Shown here: positions 20,945-22,412 of the stretch, piece by piece | How positions within the stretch are numbered: the first letter of the stretch is position 1 | Layout of the letters: each line of letters opens with the position of its first letter | DNA from: an uncultured Clostridia bacterium | Lineage (GTDB): Bacteria > Bacillota > Clostridia > Oscillospirales > Acutalibacteraceae | Assembly (NCBI GenBank): GCA_937907605.1 | Contig: CALCYI010000056.1 | Coordinates: 1-22,412, forward strand | Length of the DNA stretch: 22,412 nucleotides | Direction of reading: 5' to 3' | Made by a program: the position numbers and the translations under genes | Notes under the pieces: model-generated | Seen by the model: the letters and a program-made list of their open reading frames with translations, nothing else | What the model was told of the DNA's origin: nothing | The model's database searches: none

Positions 20945-21358
20945 TTATGCAGCGCTCTTTTTGAGGCTCTTTTTAATAGCTTTTACCTTTGCTTCGGCAA
21001 CCGCACAGATAACACCCCATACAGCGGTTACTGTAATTGCCATAGAAACACCTACTGTTGACATTTCCGATAGCATTTCTGCCGTATCCTCAGGCGATGC
21101 CATCGCCGTTAAGAAAGGCGGGAACGGAACTACCTCACCATGCCAGAAATGCTCAAATGCAAGAAGCAAAACGCCGCCCCAAAGAAGACCTAACAGCCAA
21201 CTGAGTCTCTTTGACCAAGTGATTTTTACATCATCGGACGCAAACTTATTGCCGTCTGCAAGCTTTGGAGCCTGAATTTTCTGCTCTGATTTTTTTGCTA
21301 CGAAATATGCGGCTGTCACAACGATAGCCTCAGCAGCCGGTACTAAAAAACATGCCAT
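20945..21358 (-). CDS. Small membrane protein, first gene of a two-gene operon
   Basis: The 137-residue protein has hydrophobic helices near 3-20, 50-67 and 98-118. The first may act as a signal anchor. Between the second and third is a loop with HFWHGEVVPFPPFLTAMASPEDTAEML, and the C-terminus is strongly basic (KVKAIKKSLKKSAA). No family is recognised. AAGGAGG precedes the ATG at about 9 nt. Its promoter (21400-21428) has a perfect -10 and lies directly against an eight-base C/G tract, so expression could respond to tract length. Confidence 0.8.
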   Translation of the reverse strand: MACFLVPAAEAIVVTAAYFVAKKSEQKIQAPKLADGNKFASDDVKITWSKRLSWLLGLLWGGVLLLAFEHFWHGEVVPFPPFLTAMASPEDTAEMLSEMSTVGVSMAITVTAVWGVICAVAEAKVKAIKKSLKKSAA

Positions 21359-21399
21359 AATATATTTCCTCCTTATTATTTTGGTTTATACCATATTTT

Positions 21400-21428
21400 A
21401 TTATAGTAATCTGTTAAAATGTTAACAA
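21400..21428 (-). promoter_or_regulatory. Promoter of the membrane-protein pair, next to a C8G6 tract
   Basis: Minus strand TTGTTA (21423-21428, 4/6), 17-nt spacer and TATAAT (21400-21405, 6/6). The homopolymer tract 21430-21443 begins 1 nt upstream of the -35. Confidence 0.65.
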
Positions 21429-21429
21429 G

Positions 21430-21443
21430 CCCCCCCCGGGGGG
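21430..21443. repeat. Homopolymer tract C8G6
   Basis: Eight C followed by six G on the plus strand, in an otherwise AT-rich gap between the methyltransferase stop and the membrane-pair promoter. It is prone to slippage and can form a strong short stem. Confidence 0.8.
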
Positions 21444-21458
21444 ATATTTTTGGGCAAT

Positions 21459-22298
21459 TTATTCTTTGTTGATATTCCAATATATCAACGAATAGTTCAG
21501 TTGGCATTCATCCTTTAACACGCCATTTTCCGAGTGACTGTTAAAATATTCGGTGATGACCTTTTTACAAATGCTTTCGTCAACGCCGAAAATATTGAAA
21601 TACATAGGATATTGTGCAAGCAGGCCGTCCAAAGTCTGCTCGTATTCAAAGTGCTGTGAATAGGTTTTTACATTTATCTGCCGTCCCATAAGATACAATA
21701 TGTTATAATACTGCAACGCTTCCGTTGTCATGCCCGATACTTTCGTAATCGGGAGCAGCTTCATAATATCTTGACGCACCTTTTCATAGGAGCCTCTGCC
21801 AACGGCAACAAGGCAGCAGGTGCGGTTACACATATTTTCCATTTTCAGTATCTCGTCAATGTTGCAGATAGCAGGACACATAGCGCTGAACACAAAATCA
21901 AATTTATCGTCAGTATTATATTCTTCCCACGCTTTCGGAACAGTTGTAATATTGCTTAATTGGATTTCGTTTGCATATTGTTCAACAACAGCAAGTGACG
22001 CTTTGTTCATATCCATTGCCGTTACGCTTTTGCAGAGCTGTGCGAACTCCAAAGCGTATCTGCCACTCCCGGCCCCTATATCAAGAACGCAATCCTCTGC
22101 TGTCAAAGCTTTTTCGTTTATTAGGAACTGTAACATTTCACGGGCGCTTTTGTTTTCTGTATAATGTGCACCCAGCATCTGCTCGGCAACAAAGGAATAG
22201 TACGGCATCCAAAGCTTATTTCGCTTTATCCTTTCATCAGGCTTGCCGTATTTTCCGCTTTTTTCCCACTCTTTTTTGCATTTCTCCAATGTGAGCAT
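21459..22298 (-). CDS. Class I SAM-dependent methyltransferase
   Basis: Residues 71-81 (VLDIGAGSGRY) are motif I of the Rossmann SAM-binding fold, SVTAMDMN (91-98) gives the acidic residue of motif II, and FDFVFSAMCP (133-142) fits motif IV. An N-terminal helical region (WEKSGKYGKPDERIKRNKLWMPYYSFVAEQ) precedes, and a C-terminal cap follows. It lacks the NPPY/DPPY motif of DNA N6-adenine methylases, so it is not the missing HsdM; the target is more likely a small molecule. GAGGTGATAG precedes the ATG. Homopolymer C/G tracts lie on both sides of the gene. Confidence 0.88.
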   Translation of the reverse strand: MLTLEKCKKEWEKSGKYGKPDERIKRNKLWMPYYSFVAEQMLGAHYTENKSAREMLQFLINEKALTAEDCVLDIGAGSGRYALEFAQLCKSVTAMDMNKASLAVVEQYANEIQLSNITTVPKAWEEYNTDDKFDFVFSAMCPAICNIDEILKMENMCNRTCCLVAVGRGSYEKVRQDIMKLLPITKVSGMTTEALQYYNILYLMGRQINVKTYSQHFEYEQTLDGLLAQYPMYFNIFGVDESICKKVITEYFNSHSENGVLKDECQLNYSLIYWNINKE

Positions 22299-22347
22299 TT
22301 TCTATCACCTCTGTAGCAATTTTAAATAAAAAAATTGAAAAAAGCAA

Positions 22348-22357
22348 CCCCCCCGGG
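22348..22357. repeat. Homopolymer tract C7G3
   Basis: Seven C followed by three G, 49 nt upstream of the methyltransferase start. Apart from this tract I see nothing interpretable from 22315 to the window end. Confidence 0.75.
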
Positions 22358-22412
22358 AATGTCATTAAGATAGTGACACAAAAAGGAAAAACGACACACA
22401 AAATGTGGCTTG

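Noticed and set aside
21459..22298. The SAM methyltransferase as the missing HsdM
   Set aside because: Too short (279 residues), no NPPY/NPPF catalytic motif, and the N-terminal HsdM helical domain is absent.

Overview
The window looks like chromosome from a low-GC, probably spore-forming clostridial Firmicute of the gut (Ruminococcaceae/Lachnospiraceae-like). The evidence is strong AGGAGG-type ribosome binding sites, a spoVAD remnant, an intracellular GH29 fucosidase, a large serine recombinase, and TTGACA/TATAAT promoters. No rRNA, tRNA or CRISPR array was seen.

Layout. (1) 1-1.5 kb: the 3' end of a large serine recombinase, probably the right end of an integrated element, then a broken zinc-ribbon tail of a chromosomal gene. 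(2) 1.5-6.1 kb: ordinary chromosomal genes. These are a translationally coupled C39-like protein and alpha-L-fucosidase, a 5'-truncated AraC regulator joined to what looks like the first codons of an exonuclease gene, a GNAT acetyltransferase, a membrane-anchored alpha/beta hydrolase and a polytopic membrane protein. (3) 6.2-6.6 kb: the 3' half of spoVAD, cut off by foreign DNA. (4) 6.7-12.5 kb: an accessory block of toxin-antitoxin-like and regulatory genes. It holds an HTH-DUF3990 (ADP-ribosyltransferase-like) gene overlapping a small partner gene, an HTH-HipA kinase-like gene with a palindromic operator inside its promoter, a small XRE repressor with a 56-residue gene, a LexA-box promoter in front of a 46-residue hydrophobic peptide, and an unknown acidic-tailed protein followed by a macro-domain protein. 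(5) 12.6-20.6 kb: a type I restriction locus on the minus strand. In transcription order it runs: silent hsdS cassette, tyrosine recombinase, hsdS, 61-residue ORF, abiH, hsdR, YgjP-type metallopeptidase. No hsdM is present in the window. (6) 20.6-22.4 kb: two small membrane proteins in an operon and a SAM methyltransferase, with C/G homopolymer tracts on both sides of the methyltransferase.

How the parts work together. Regions 4 and 5 read as a defence island. The restriction locus appears built to vary its specificity: the recombinase lies between a full hsdS and a promoterless hsdS cassette, and the shared segments contain a CGACAA-N8-TTGTCG site. The most novel-looking element is at 10.12-10.41 kb. 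A near-perfect LexA box abuts the -35 of a well-formed promoter. The predicted transcript starts at a 13-nt segment that can pair with the sequence just before the ribosome binding site of the hydrophobic peptide gene. This resembles in design, not in sequence, SOS-induced membrane-peptide toxins controlled by 5'-UTR structure.
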